64,000 nucleotides of DNA. Source: Vespa crabro. Lineage: Eukaryota > Arthropoda > Insecta > Hymenoptera > Vespidae. Shown in pieces: positions 11,365 to 25,685 of the stretch. The position numbers were made by a program, and so were the translations under genes. The stretch covers positions 124,001 through 188,000 of the forward strand of contig NW_025813667.1 of the NCBI RefSeq assembly GCF_910589235.1. Reading direction: 5' to 3'. Each line of letters starts with the position of its first letter. The first letter of the stretch is position 1. Under the pieces are notes generated by a model that saw only the letters and a list, made by a program, of their open reading frames with translations, was not told where the DNA came from and did no database searches.

Positions 11365-14300
11365 TTATATTCTTGTTATATTCTTTATTCTGCATCGACA
11401 GAATATAAAATCATTGAAATTGAACGAGATTTCAAGTTTTCGTTTTTCGACGATACGCGTATATGAGCGAAAAATCGTATATACGATATGAAAGAATGTT
11501 AAAAACTTTGATTCCAATATAAAATAGATGTTTGATCTTATGAAATGCAATGTTCTGAATCGATTGGTAACATTTTTCTAACTGTGGCACAAGTATTATT
11601 AAAGATTTTACGATTTTATCTTCGCATATACCGAAATTCGCGTATGTCGATTACGTTTTTCGGCAATTATCATATGAAAACGCGTATTTAAACATAGTAA
11701 AAACGTTATATTCTTGTTATATTCTTTATTCTGCATCGATAGAATATAAAATCATTGAAATTGAACGAGATTTCAAGTTTTCGTTTTTCGACGATACGCG
11801 TATATGAGCGAAAAATCGTATATACGATATGAAAGAATGTTAAAAACTTTGATTCCAATATAAAATAGATGTTTGATCTTATGAAATGCAATGTTCTGAA
11901 TCGATTGGTAACATTTTTCTAACTGTGGCACAAGTATTATTAAAGATTTCACGATTTTATCTTCGCATATACCGAAATTCGCGTATGTCGATTACGTTTT
12001 TCGACAATTATCATATGAAAACGCGTATTTAAACATAGTAAAAACGTTATATTCTTGTTATATTCTTTATTCAGCATCGATAGAATATAAAATCATTGAA
12101 ATTGAACGAGATTTCAAGTTTTCGTTTTTCGACGATACGCGTATATGAGCGAAAAATCGTATATACGATATGAAAGAATGTTAAAAACTTTGATTCCAAT
12201 ATAAAATAGATGTTTGATCTTATGAAATGCAATGTTCTGAATCGATTGGTAACATTTTTCTAACTGTGGCACAAGTATTATTAAAGATTTCAGGATTTTA
12301 TCTTCGCATATACCGAAATTCGCGTATGTCGATTACGTTTTTCGACAATTATCATATGAAAACGCGTATTTAAACATAGTAAAAACGTTATATTCTTGTT
12401 ATATTCTTTATTCTGCATCGATAGAATATAAAATCATTGAAATTGAACGAGATTTCAAGTTTTCGTTTTTCGACGATACGCGTATATGAGCGAAAAATCG
12501 TATATACGAAATGAAAGAATGTTAAAAACTTTGATTCCAATATAAAATAGATGTTTGATCTTATGAAATGCAATGTTCTGAATCGATTGGTAACATTTTT
12601 CTAACTGTGGCACAAGTATTATTAAAGATTTCACGATTTTATCTTCGCATATACCGAAATTCGCGTATGTCGATTACGTTTTTCGACAATTATCATATGA
12701 AAACGCGTATTTAAACATAGTAAAAACGTTATATTCTTATTATATTCTTTATTCTGCATCGATAGAATATAAAATCATTGAAATTGAACGAGATTTCAAG
12801 TTTTCGTTTTTCGACGATACGCTTATATGAGCGAAAAATCGTATATACGATATGAAAGAATGTTAAAAACTTTGATTCCAATATAAAATAGATGTTTGAT
12901 CTTATGAAATGCAATGTTCTGAATCGATTGGTAATATTTTTCTAACTGTGGCACAAGTATTATTAAAGATTTCACGATTTTATCTTCGCATATACCGAAA
13001 TTCGCGTATGTCGATTACGTTTTTCGACAATTATCATATGAAAACGCGTATTTAAACATAGTAAAAACGTTATATTCTTGTTATATTCTTTATTCTGCAT
13101 CGATAGAATATAAAATCATTGAAATTGAACGAGATTTCAAGTTTTCGTTTTTCGACGATACGCGTATATGAGCGAAAAATCGTATATACGATATGAAAGA
13201 ATGTTAAAAACTTTGATTCCAATATAAAATAGATGTTTGATCTTATGAAATGCAATGTTCTGAATCGATTGGTAACATTTTTCTAACTGTGGCACAAGTA
13301 TTATTAAAGATTTCACGATTTTATCTTCGCATATACCGAAATTCGCGTATGTCGATTACGTTTTTCGACAATTATCATATGAAAACGCGTATTTAAACAT
13401 AGTAAAAACGTTATATTCTTGTTATATTCTTTATTCTGCATCGACAGAATATAAAATCATTGAAATTGAACGAGATTTCAAGTTTTCGTTTTTCGACGAT
13501 ACGCGTATATGAGCGAAAAATCGTATATACGATATGAAAGAATGTTAAAAACTTTGATTCCAATATAAAATAGATGTTTGATCTTATGAAATGCAATGTT
13601 CTGAATCGATTGGTAACATTTTTCTAACTGTGGCACAAGTATTATTAAAGATTTTACGATTTTATCTTCGCATATACCGAAATTCGCGTATGTCGATTAC
13701 GTTTTTCGGCAATTATCATATGAAAACGCGTATTTAAACATAGTAAAAACGTTATATTCTTGTTATATTCTTTATTCTGCATCGATAGAATATAAAATCA
13801 TTGAAATTGAACGAGATTTCAAGTTTTCGTTTTTCGACGATACGCGTATATGAGCGAAAAATCGTATATACGATATGAAAGAATGTTAAAAACTTTGATT
13901 CCAATATAAAATAGATGTTTGATCTTATGAAATGCAATGTTCTGAATCGATTGGTAACATTTTTCTAACTGTGGCACAAGTATTATTAAAGATTTCACGA
14001 TTTTATCTTCGCATATACCGAAATTCGCGTATGTCGATTACGTTTTTCGACAATTATCATATGAAAACGCGTATTTAAACATAGTAAAAACGTTATATTC
14101 TTGTTATATTCTTTATTCAGCATCGATAGAATATAAAATCATTGAAATTGAACGAGATTTCAAGTTTTCGTTTTTCGACGATACGCGTATATGAGCGAAA
14201 AATCGTATATACGATATGAAAGAATGTTAAAAACTTTGATTCCAATATAAAATAGATGTTTGATCTTATGAAATGCAATGTTCTGAATCGATTGGTAACA

Positions 14301-15456
14301 TTTTTCTAACTGTGGCACAAGTATTATTAAAGATTTCAGGATTTTATCTTCGCATATACCGAAATTCGCGTATGTCGATTACGTTTTTCGACAATTATCA
14401 TATGAAAACGCGTATTTAAACATAGTAAAAACGTTATATTCTTGTTATATTCTTTATTCTGCATCGATAGAATATAAAATCATTGAAATTGAACGAGATT
14501 TCAAGTTTTCGTTTTTCGACGATACGCGTATATGAGCGAAAAATCGTATATACGATATGAAAGAATGTTAAAAACTTTGATTCCAATATAAAATAGATGT
14601 TTGATCTTATGCAATGCAATGTTCTGAATCGATTGGTAACATTTTTCTAACTGTGGCACAAGTATTATTAAAGATTTCACGATTTTATCTTCGCATATAC
14701 CGAAATTCGCGTATGTCGATTACGTTTTTCGACAATTATCATATGAAAACGCGTATTTAAACATAGTAAAAACGTTATATTCTTGTTATATTCTTTATTC
14801 TGCATCGATAGAATATAAAATCATTGAAATTGAACGAGATTTCAAGTTTTCGTTTTTCGACGATACGCGTATATGAGCGAAAAATCGTATATACGATATG
14901 AAAGAATGTTAAAAACTTTGATTCCAATATAAAATAGATGTTTGATCTTATGAAATGCAATGTTCTGAATCGATTGGTAACATTTTTCTAACTGTGGCAC
15001 AAGTATTATTAAAGATTTCACGATTTTATCTTCGCATATACCGAAATTCGCGTATGTCGATTACGTTTTTCGACAATTATCATATGAAAACGCGTATTTA
15101 AACATAGTAAAAACGTTATATTCTTGTTATATTCTTTATTCTGCATCGATAGAATATAAAATCATTGAAATTGAACGAGATTTCAAGTTTTCGTTTTTCG
15201 ACGATACGCGTATATGAGCGAAAAATCGTATATACGATATGAAAGAATGTTAAAAACTTTGATTCCAATATAAAATAGATGTTTGATCTTATGAAATGCA
15301 ATGTTCTGAATCGATTGGTAACATTTTTCTAACTGTGGCACAAGTATTATTAAAGATTTCACGATTTTATCTTCGCATATACCGAAATTCGCGTATGTCG
15401 ATTACGTTTTTCGACAATTATCATATGAAAACGCGTATTTAAACATAGTAAAAACG
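11365..15456. repeat. Six-unit (2,046-bp) tandem duplication
   Basis: Five diagnostic substitutions recur at an exact offset of 2,046 bases. They are 145C at 11399 and 13445, 14T at 11609 and 13655, 68G at 11663 and 13709, 137A at 12073 and 14119, and 16G (TTCAGGATT) at 12293 and 14339. The first copy afterwards acquired private changes near 12510, 12739, 12822 and 12934; the second acquired one near 14612. A third copy of the same five-marker haplotype starts at 17503, twelve units after the second. Confidence 0.9.
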
Positions 15457-18211
15457 TTATATTCTTGTTATATTCTTTATTCCGCATCGATAGAATATAA
15501 AATCATTGAAATTGAACGAGATTTCAAGTTTTCGTTTTTCGACGATACGCGTATATGAGCGAAAAATCGTATATACGATATGAAAAAATGTTAAAAACTT
15601 TGATTCCAATATAAAATAGATGTTTGATCTTATGAAATGCAATGTTCTGAATCGATTGGTAACATTTTTCTAACTGTGGCACAAGTATTATTAAAGATTT
15701 CACGATTTTATCTTCGCATATACCGAAATTCGCGTATGTCGATTACGTTTTTCGACAATTATCATATGAAAACGCGTATTTAAACATAGTAAAAACGTTA
15801 TATTCTTGTTATATTCTTTATTCTGCATCGATAGAATATAAAATCATTGAAATTGAACGAGATTTCAAGTTTTCGTTTTTCGACGATACGCGTATATGAG
15901 CGAAAAATCGTATATACGATATGAAAGAATGTTAAAAACTTTGATTCCAATATAAAATAGATGTTTGATCTTATGAAATGCAATGTTCTGAATCGATTGG
16001 TAACATTTTTCTAACTGTGGCACAAGTATTATTAAAGATTTCACGATTTTATCTTCGCATATACCGAAATTCGCGTATGTCGATTACGTTTTTCGACAAT
16101 TATCATATGAAAACGCGTATTTAAACATAGTAAAAACGTTATATTCTTTTTATATTCTTTATTCTGCATCGATAGAATATAAAATCATTGAAATTGAACG
16201 AGATTTCAAGTTTTCGTTTTTCGACGATACGCGTATATGAGCGAAAAATCGTATATACGATATGAAAGAATGTTAAAAACTTTGATTCCAATATAAAATA
16301 GATGTTTGATCTTATGAAATGCAATGTTCTGAATCGATTGGTAACATTTTTCTAACTGTGGCACAAGTATTATTAAAGATTTCACGATTTTATCTTCGCA
16401 TATACCGAAATTCGCGTATGTCGATTACGTTTTTCGACAATTATCATATGAAAACGCGTATTTAAACATAGTAAAAACGTTATATTCTTGTTATATTCTT
16501 TATTCTGCATCGATAGAATATAAAATCATTGAAATTGAACGAGATTTCAAGTTTTCGTTTTTCGACGATACGCGTATATGAGCGAAAAATCGTATATACG
16601 ATATGAGAGAATGTTAAAAACTTTGATTCCAATATAAAATAGATGTTTGATCTTATGAAATGCAATGTTCTGAATCGATTGGTAACATTTTTCTAACTGT
16701 GGCACAAGTATTATTAAAGATTTCACGATTTTATCTTCGCATATACCGAAATTCGCGTATGTCGATTACGTTATTCGACAATTATCATATGAAAACGCGT
16801 ATTTAAACATAGTAAAAACGTTATATTCTTGTTATATTCTTTATTCTGCATCGATAGAATATAAAATCATTGAAATTGAACGAGATTTCAAGTTTTCGTT
16901 TTTCGACGATACGCGTATATGAGCGAAAAATCGTATATACGATATGAAAGAATGTTAAAAACTTTGATTCCAATATAAAATAGATGTTTGATCTTATGAA
17001 GTGCAATGTTCTGAATCGATTGGTAACATTTTTCTAACTGTGGCACAAGTATTATTAAAGATTTCACGATTTTATCTTCGCATATACCGAAATTCGCGTA
17101 TGTCGATTACGTTTTTCGACAATTATCATATGAAAACGCGTATTTAAACATAGTAAAAACGTTATATTCTTGTTATATTCTTTATTCTGCATCGATAGAA
17201 TATAAAATCATTGAAATTGAACGAGATTTCAAGTTTTCGTTTTTCGACGATACGCGTATATGAGCGAAAAATCGTATATACGATATGAAAGAATGTTAAA
17301 AACTTTGATTCCAATATAAAATAGATGTTTGATCTTATGAAATGCAATGTTCTGAATCGATTGGTAACATTTTTCTAACTGTGGCACAAGTATTATTAAA
17401 GATTTCACGATTTTATCTTCGCATATACCGAAATTCGCGTATGTCGATTACGTTTTTCGACAATTATCATATGAAAACGCGTATTTAAACATAGTAAAAA
17501 CGTTATATTCTTGTTATATTCTTTATTCTGCATCGACAGAATATAAAATCATTGAAATTGAACGAGATTTCAAGTCTTCGTTTTTCGACGATACGCGTAT
17601 ATGAGCGAAAAATCGTATATACGATATGAAAGAATGTTAAAAACTTTGATTCCAATATAAAATAGATGTTTGATCTTATGAAATGCAATGTTCTGAATCG
17701 ATTGGTAACATTTTTCTAACTGTGGCACAAGTATTATTAAAGATTTTACGATTTTATCTTCGCATATACCGAAATTCGCGTATGTCGATTACGTTTTTCG
17801 GCAATTATCATATGAAAACGCGTATTTAAACATAGTAAAAACGTTATATTCTTGTTATATTCTTTATTCTGCATCGATAGAATATAAAATCATTGAAATT
17901 GAACGAGATTTCAAGTTTTCGTTTTTCGACGATACGCGTATATGAGCGAAAAATCGTATATACGATATGAAAGAATGTTAAAAACTTTGATTCCAATATA
18001 AAATAGATGTTTGATCTTATGAAATGCAATGTTCTGAATCGATTGGTAACATTTTTCTAACTGTGGCACAAGTATTATTAAAGATTTCACGATTTTATCT
18101 TCGCATATACCGAAATTCGCGTATGTCGATTACGTTTTTCGACAATTATCATATGAAAACGCGTATTTAAACATAGTAAAAACGTTATATTCTTGTTATA
18201 TTCTTTATTCA
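15457..18211. repeat. Long duplicated tract A, copy 1 (35-unit offset)
   Basis: About eight monomers match 27,391-30,145 marker for marker. The shared substitutions are 137C (15483), 240A (about 15586), 121T (16150), 238G (16607), 63A (16773), 145C (17537), 184C (about 17576), 14T (17747), 68G (17801) and 137A (18211). All have partners 11,934 bases to the right, which is 35 units minus the one-base deletion at 22,406. The match stops before 18431, where this copy has 16G and the partner does not. A private change is at 17001 (ATGAAGTGC). Confidence 0.9.
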
Positions 18212-18435
18212 GCATCGATAGAATATAAAATCATTGAAATTGAACGAGATTTCAAGTTTTCGTTTTTCGACGATACGCGTATATGAGCGAAAAATCGTAT
18301 ATACGATATGAAAGAATGTTAAAAACTTTGATTCCAATATAAAATAGATGTTTGATCTTATGAAATGCAATGTTCTGAATCGATTGGTAACATTTTTCTA
18401 ACTGTGGCACAAGTATTATTAAAGATTTCAGGATT
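17503..18435. repeat. Third copy of the 145C-14T-68G-137A-16G haplotype, now with 184C
   Basis: Markers lie at 17537, 17747, 17801, 18211 and 18431, exactly 4,092 bases (12 units) after those of the 13.4 kb copy. This is the first copy in the window to carry the additional change AAGTCTTCG (184 T to C, about 17576). Every later 145C unit has it. Confidence 0.85.
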
Positions 18436-18439
18436 TTAT

Positions 18440-20600
18440 CTTCGCATATACCGAAATTCGCGTATGTCGATTACGTTTTTCGACAATTATCATATGAAAA
18501 CGCGTATTTAAACATAGTAAAAACGTTATATTCTTGTTATATTCTTTATTCTGCATCGATAGAATATAAAATCATTGAAATTGAACGAGATTTCAAGTTT
18601 TCGTTTTTCGACGATACGCGTATATGAGCGAAAAATCGTATATACGATATGAAAGAATGTTAAAAACTTTGATTCCAATATAAAATAGATGTTTGATCTT
18701 ATGAAATGCAATGTTCTGAATCGATTGGTAACATTTTTCTAACTGTGGCACAAGTATTATTAAAGATTTCACGATTTTATCTTCGCATATACCGAAATTC
18801 GCGTATGTCGATTACGTTTTTCGACAATTATCATATGAAAACGCGTATTTAAACATAGTAAAAACGTTATATTCTTGTTATATTCTTTATTCTGCATCGA
18901 TAGAATATAAAATCATTGAAATTGAACGAGATTTCAAGTTTTCGTTTTTCGACGATACGCGTATATGAGCGAAAAATCGTATATACGATATGAAAGAATG
19001 TTAAAAACTTTGATTCCAATATAAAATAGATGTTTGATCTTATGAAATGCAATGTTCTGAATCGATTGGTAACATTTTTCTAACTGTGGCACAAGTATTA
19101 TTAAAGATTTCACGATTTTATCTTCGCATATACCGAAATTCGCGTATGTCGATTACGTTTTTCGACAATTATCATATGAAAACGCGTATTTAAACATAGT
19201 AAAAACGTTATATTCTTGTTATATTCTTTATTCTGCATCGATAGAATATAAAATCATTGAAATTGAACGAGATTTCAAGTTTTCGTTTTTCGACGATACG
19301 CGTATATGAGCGAAAAATCGTATATACGATATGAAAGAATGTTAAAAACTTTGATTCCAATATAAAATAGATGTTTGATCTTATGAAATGCAATGTTCTG
19401 AATCGATTGGTAACATTTTTCTAACTGTGGCACAAGTATTATTAAAGATTTCACGATTTTATCTTCGCATATACCGAAATTCGCGTATGTCGATTACGTT
19501 TTTCGACAATTATCATATGAAAACGCGTATTTAAACATAGTAAAAACGTTATATTCTTGTTATATTCTTTATTCTGCATCGATAGAATATAAAATCATTG
19601 AAATTGAACGAGATTTCAAGTTTTCGTTTTTCGACGATACGCGTATATGAGCGAAAAATCGTATATACGATATGAAAGAATGTTAAAAACTTTGATTCCA
19701 ATATAAAATAGATGTTTGATCTTATGAAATGCAATGTTCTGAATCGATTGGTAACATTTTTCTAACTGTGGCACAAGTATTATTAAAGATTTCACGATTT
19801 TATCTTCGCATATACCGAAATTCGCGTATGTCGATTACGTTTTTCGACAATTATCATATGAAAACGCGTATTTAAACATAGTAAAAACGTTATATTCTTG
19901 TTATATTCTTTATTCTGCATCGATAGAATATAAAATCATTGAAATTGAACGAGATTTCAAGTTTTCGTTTTTCGACGATACGCGTATATGAGCGAAAAAT
20001 CGTATATACGATATGAAAGAATGTTAAAAACTTTGATTCCAATATAAAATAGATGTTTGATCTTATGAAATGCAATGTTCTGAATCGATTGGTAACATTT
20101 TTCTAACTGTGGCACAAGTATTATTAAAGATTTCACGATTTTATCTTCGCATATACCGAAATTCGCGTATGTCGATTACGTTTTTCGACAATTATCATAT
20201 GAAAACGCGTATTTAAACATAGTAAAAACGTTATATTCTTGTTATATTCTTTATTCTGCATCGATAGAATATAAAATCATTGAAATTGAACGAGATTTCA
20301 AGTTTTCGTTTTTCGACGATACGCGTATATGAGCGAAAAATCGTATATACGATATGAAAGAATGTTAAAAACTTTGATTCCAATATAAAATAGATGTTTG
20401 ATCTTATGAAATGCAATGTTCTGAATCGATTGGTAACATTTTTCTAACTGTGGCACAAGTATTATTAAAGATTTCACGATTTTATCTTCGCATATACCGA
20501 AATTCGCGTATGTCGATTACGTTTTTCGACAATTATCATATGAAAACGCGTATTTAAACATAGTAAAAACGTTATATTCTTGTTATATTCTTTATTCTGC
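18440..20600. repeat. Run of consensus monomers
   Basis: From the end of the 16G marker to the next 145C at 20606, about six units, I noticed no substitution from the consensus. A further stretch from about 20,875 to 22,400 is similarly clean. Such runs suggest recent amplification or homogenisation. Reading by eye could have missed an isolated change. Confidence 0.65.
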
Positions 20601-20910
20601 ATCGACAGAATATAAAATCATTGAAATTGAACGAGATTTCAAGTCTTCGTTTTTCGACGATACGCGTATATGAGCGAAAAATCGTATATACGATATGAAA
20701 GAATGTTAAAAACTTTGATTCCAATATAAAATAGATGTTTGATCTTATGAAATGCAATGTTCTGAATCGATTGGTAACATTTTTCTAACTGTGGCACAAG
20801 TATTATTAAAGATTTTACGATTTTATCTTCGCATATACCGAAATTCGCGTATGTCGATTACGTTTTTCGGCAATTATCATATGAAAACGCGTATTTAAAC
20901 ATAGTAAAAA
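20572..20910. repeat. 145C-184C-14T-68G haplotype copy
   Basis: Markers are 145C (20606), 184C (about 20645), 14T (about 20816) and 68G (about 20870), nine units after the 17.5 kb copy. The 137A marker expected two units after 145C is absent, so the haplotype is truncated here on the right. Confidence 0.8.
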
Positions 20911-22166
20911 CGTTATATTCTTGTTATATTCTTTATTCTGCATCGATAGAATATAAAATCATTGAAATTGAACGAGATTTCAAGTTTTCGTTTTTCGACG
21001 ATACGCGTATATGAGCGAAAAATCGTATATACGATATGAAAGAATGTTAAAAACTTTGATTCCAATATAAAATAGATGTTTGATCTTATGAAATGCAATG
21101 TTCTGAATCGATTGGTAACATTTTTCTAACTGTGGCACAAGTATTATTAAAGATTTCACGATTTTATCTTCGCATATACCGAAATTCGCGTATGTCGATT
21201 ACGTTTTTCGACAATTATCATATGAAAACGCGTATTTAAACATAGTAAAAACGTTATATTCTTGTTATATTCTTTATTCTGCATCGATAGAATATAAAAT
21301 CATTGAAATTGAACGAGATTTCAAGTTTTCGTTTTTCGACGATACGCGTATATGAGCGAAAAATCGTATATACGATATGAAAGAATGTTAAAAACTTTGA
21401 TTCCAATATAAAATAGATGTTTGATCTTATGAAATGCAATGTTCTGAATCGATTGGTAACATTTTTCTAACTGTGGCACAAGTATTATTAAAGATTTCAC
21501 GATTTTATCTTCGCATATACCGAAATTCGCGTATGTCGATTACGTTTTTCGACAATTATCATATGAAAACGCGTATTTAAACATAGTAAAAACGTTATAT
21601 TCTTGTTATATTCTTTATTCTGCATCGATAGAATATAAAATCATTGAAATTGAACGAGATTTCAAGTTTTCGTTTTTCGACGATACGCGTATATGAGCGA
21701 AAAATCGTATATACGATATGAAAGAATGTTAAAAACTTTGATTCCAATATAAAATAGATGTTTGATCTTATGAAATGCAATGTTCTGAATCGATTGGTAA
21801 CATTTTTCTAACTGTGGCACAAGTATTATTAAAGATTTCACGATTTTATCTTCGCATATACCGAAATTCGCGTATGTCGATTACGTTTTTCGACAATTAT
21901 CATATGAAAACGCGTATTTAAACATAGTAAAAACGTTATATTCTTGTTATATTCTTTATTCTGCATCGATAGAATATAAAATCATTGAAATTGAACGAGA
22001 TTTCAAGTTTTCGTTTTTCGACGATACGCGTATATGAGCGAAAAATCGTATATACGATATGAAAGAATGTTAAAAACTTTGATTCCAATATAAAATAGAT
22101 GTTTGATCTTATGAAATGCAATGTTCTGAATCGATTGGTAACATTTTTCTAACTGTGGCACAAGTA

Positions 22167-22506
22167 TTATTAAAGATTTCACGATTTTATCTTCGCATAT
22201 ACCGAAATTCGCGTATGTCGATTACGTTTTTCGACAATTATCATATGAAAACGCGTATTTAAACATAGTAAAAACGTTATATTCTTGTTATATTCTTTAT
22301 TCTGCATCGATAGAATATAAAATCATTGAAATTGAACGAGATTTCAAGTTTTCGTTTTTCGACGATACGCGTATATGAGCGAAAAATCGTATATACGATA
22401 TGAAAAATGTTAAAAACTTTGATTCCAATATAAAATAGATGTTTGATCTTATGAAATGCAATGTTCTGAATCGATTGGTAACATTTTTCTAACTGTGGCA
22501 CAAGTA
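22167..22506. repeat. 340-base monomer (unit 66), one-base deletion
   Basis: The tract ATGAAAGAATG reads ATGAAAAATG near 22401-22409. This is either loss of the G at site 240, or the known 240A variant followed by loss of one A. The unit is 340 bases and resets the register shift to zero. The deletion also joins two otherwise separate reading frames into an 81-codon frame on the minus strand, which I regard as meaningless. Confidence 0.85.
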
Positions 22507-23298
22507 TTATTAAAGATTTCACGATTTTATCTTCGCATATACCGAAATTCGCGTATGTCGATTACGTTTTTCGACAATTATCATATGAAAACGCGTATTT
22601 AAACATAGTAAAAACGTTATATTCTTGTTATATTCTTTATTCTGCATCGATAGAATATAAAATCATTGAAATTGAACGAGATTTCAAGTTTTCGTTTTTC
22701 GACGATACGCGTATATGAGCGAAAAATCGTATATACGATATGAAAGAATGTTAAAAACTTTGATTCCAATATAAAATAGATGTTTGATCTTATGAAATGC
22801 AATGTTCTGAATCGATTGGTAACATTTTTCTAACTGTGGCACAAGTATTATTAAAGATTTCACGATTTTATCTTCGCATATACCGAAATTCGCGTATGTC
22901 GATTACGTTTTTCGACAATTATCATATGAAAACGCGTATTTAAACATAGTAAAAACGTTATATTCTTGTTATATTCTTTATTCTGCATCGATAGAATATA
23001 AAATCATTGAAATTGAACGAGATTTCAAGTTTTCGTTTTTCGACGATACGCGTATATGAGCGAAAAATCGTATATACGATATGAAAGAATGTTAAAAACT
23101 TTGATTCCAATATAAAATAGATGTTTGATCTTATGAAATGCAATGTTCTGAATCGATTGGTAACATTTTTCTAACTGTGGCACAAGTATTATTAAAGATT
23201 TCACGATTTTATCTTCGCATATACCGAAATTCGCGTATGTCGATTACGTTTTTCGACAATTATCATATGAAAACGCGTATTTAAACATAGTAAAAACG

Positions 23299-24510
23299 TT
23301 ATATTCTTGTTATATTCTTTATTCTGCATCGATAGAATATAAAATCATTGAAATTGAACGAGATTTCAAGTTTTCGTTTTTCGACGATACGCGTATATGA
23401 GCGAAAAATCGTATATACGATATGAGAGAATGTTAAAAACTTTGATTCCAATATAAAATAGATGTTTGATCTTATGAAATGCAATGTTCTGAATCGATTG
23501 GTAACATTTTTCTAACTGTGGCACAAGTATTATTAAAGATTTCACGATTTTATCTTCGCATATACCGAAATTCGCGTATGTCGATTACGTTATTCGACAA
23601 TTATCATATGAAAACGCGTATTTAAACATAGTAAAAACGTTATATTCTTGTTATATTCTTTATTCTGCATCGATAGAATATAAAATCATTGAAATTGAAC
23701 GAGATTTCAAGTTTTCGTTTTTCGACGATACGCGTATATGAGCGAAAAATCGTATATACGATATGAAAGAATGTTAAAAACTTTGATTCCAATATAAAAT
23801 AGATGTTTGATCTTATGAAATGCAATGTTCTGAATCGATTGGTAACATTTTTCTAACTGTGGCACAAGTATTATTAAAGATTTCACGATTTTATCTTCGC
23901 ATATACCGAAATTCGCGTATGTCGATTACGTTTTTCGATAATTATCATATGAAAACGCGTATTTAAACATAGTAAAAACGTTATATTCTTGTTATATTCT
24001 TTATTCTGCATCGATAGAATATAAAATCATTGAAATTGAACGAGATTTCAAGTTTTCGTTTTTCGACGATACGCGTATATGAGCGAAAAATCGTATATAC
24101 GATATGAGAGAATGTTAAAAACTTTGATTCCAATATAAAATAGATGTTTGATCTTATGAAATGCAATGTTCTGAATCGATTGGTAACATTTTTCTAACTG
24201 TGGCACAAGTATTATTAAAGATTTCACGATTTTATCTTCGCATATACCGAAATTCGCGTATGTCGATTACGTTATTCGACAATTATCATATGAAAACGCG
24301 TATTTAAACATAGTAAAAACGTTATATTCTTGTTATATTCTTTATTCTGCATCGATAGAATATAAAATCATTGAAATTGAACGAGATTTCAAGTTTTCGT
24401 TTTTCGACGATACGCGTATATGAGCGAAAAATCGTATATACGATATGAAAGAATGTTAAAAACTTTGATTCCAATATAAAATAGATGTTTGATCTTATGA
24501 AATGCAATGT
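23299..24510. repeat. Dimeric duplication of the 238G-63A module
   Basis: ATATGAGAGAATG (238 A to G) followed in the next unit by ACGTTATTCG (63 T to A) occurs near 23426/23592 and again near 24107/24273, two units apart. The second copy is preceded by TTCGATAATT (69 C to T) near 23938, a change otherwise seen only near 33828, where it also precedes a 238G unit. Confidence 0.8.
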
Positions 24511-25685
24511 TCTGAATCGATTGGTAACATTTTTCTAACTGTGGCACAAGTATTATTAAAGATTTCACGATTTTATCTTCGCATATACCGAAATTCGCGT
24601 ATGTCGATTACGTTTTTCGACAATTATCATATGAAAACGCGTATTTAAACATAGTAAAAACGTTATATTCTTGTTATATTCTTTATTCTGCATCGATAGA
24701 ATATAAAATCATTGAAATTGAACGAGATTTCAAGTTTTCGTTTTTCGACGATACGCGTATATGAGCGAAAAATCGTATATACGATATGAAAGAATGTTAA
24801 AAACTTTGATTCCAATATAAAATAGATGTTTGATCTTATGAAATGCAATGTTCTGAATCGATTGGTAACATTTTTCTAACTGTGGCACAAGTATTATTAA
24901 AGATTTCACGATTTTATCTTCGCATATACCGAAATTCGCGTATGTCGATTACGTTTTTCGACAATTATCATATGAAAACGCGTATTTAAACATAGTAAAA
25001 ACGTTATATTCTTGTTATATTCTTTATTCTGCATCGATAGAATATAAAATCATTGAAATTGAACGAGATTTCAAGTTTTCGTTTTTCGACGATACGCGTA
25101 TATGAGCGAAAAATGGTATATACGATATGAAAGAATGTTAAAAACTTTGATTCCAATATAAAATAGATGTTTGATCTTATGAAATGCAATGTTCTGAATC
25201 GATTGGTAACATTTTTCTAACTGTGGCACAAGTATTATTAAAGATTTCACGATTTTATCTTCGCATATACCGAAATTCGCGTATGTCGATTACGTTTTTC
25301 GACAATTATCATATGAAAACGCGTATTTAAACATAGTAAAAACGTTATATTCTTGTTATATTCTTTATTCTGCATCGATAGAATATAAAATCATTGAAAT
25401 TGAACGAGATTTCAAGTTTTCGTTTTTCGACGATACGCGTATATGAGCGAAAAATCGTATATACGATATGAAAGAATGTTAAAAACTTTGATTCCAATAT
25501 AAAATAGATGTTTGATCTTATGAAATGCAATGTTCTGAATCGATTGGTAACATTTTTCTAACTGTGGCACAAGTATTATTAAAGATTTCACGATTTTATC
25601 TTCGCATATACCGAAATTCGCGTATGTCGATTACGTTTTTCGACAATTATCATATGAAAACGCGTATTTAAACATAGTAAAAACG

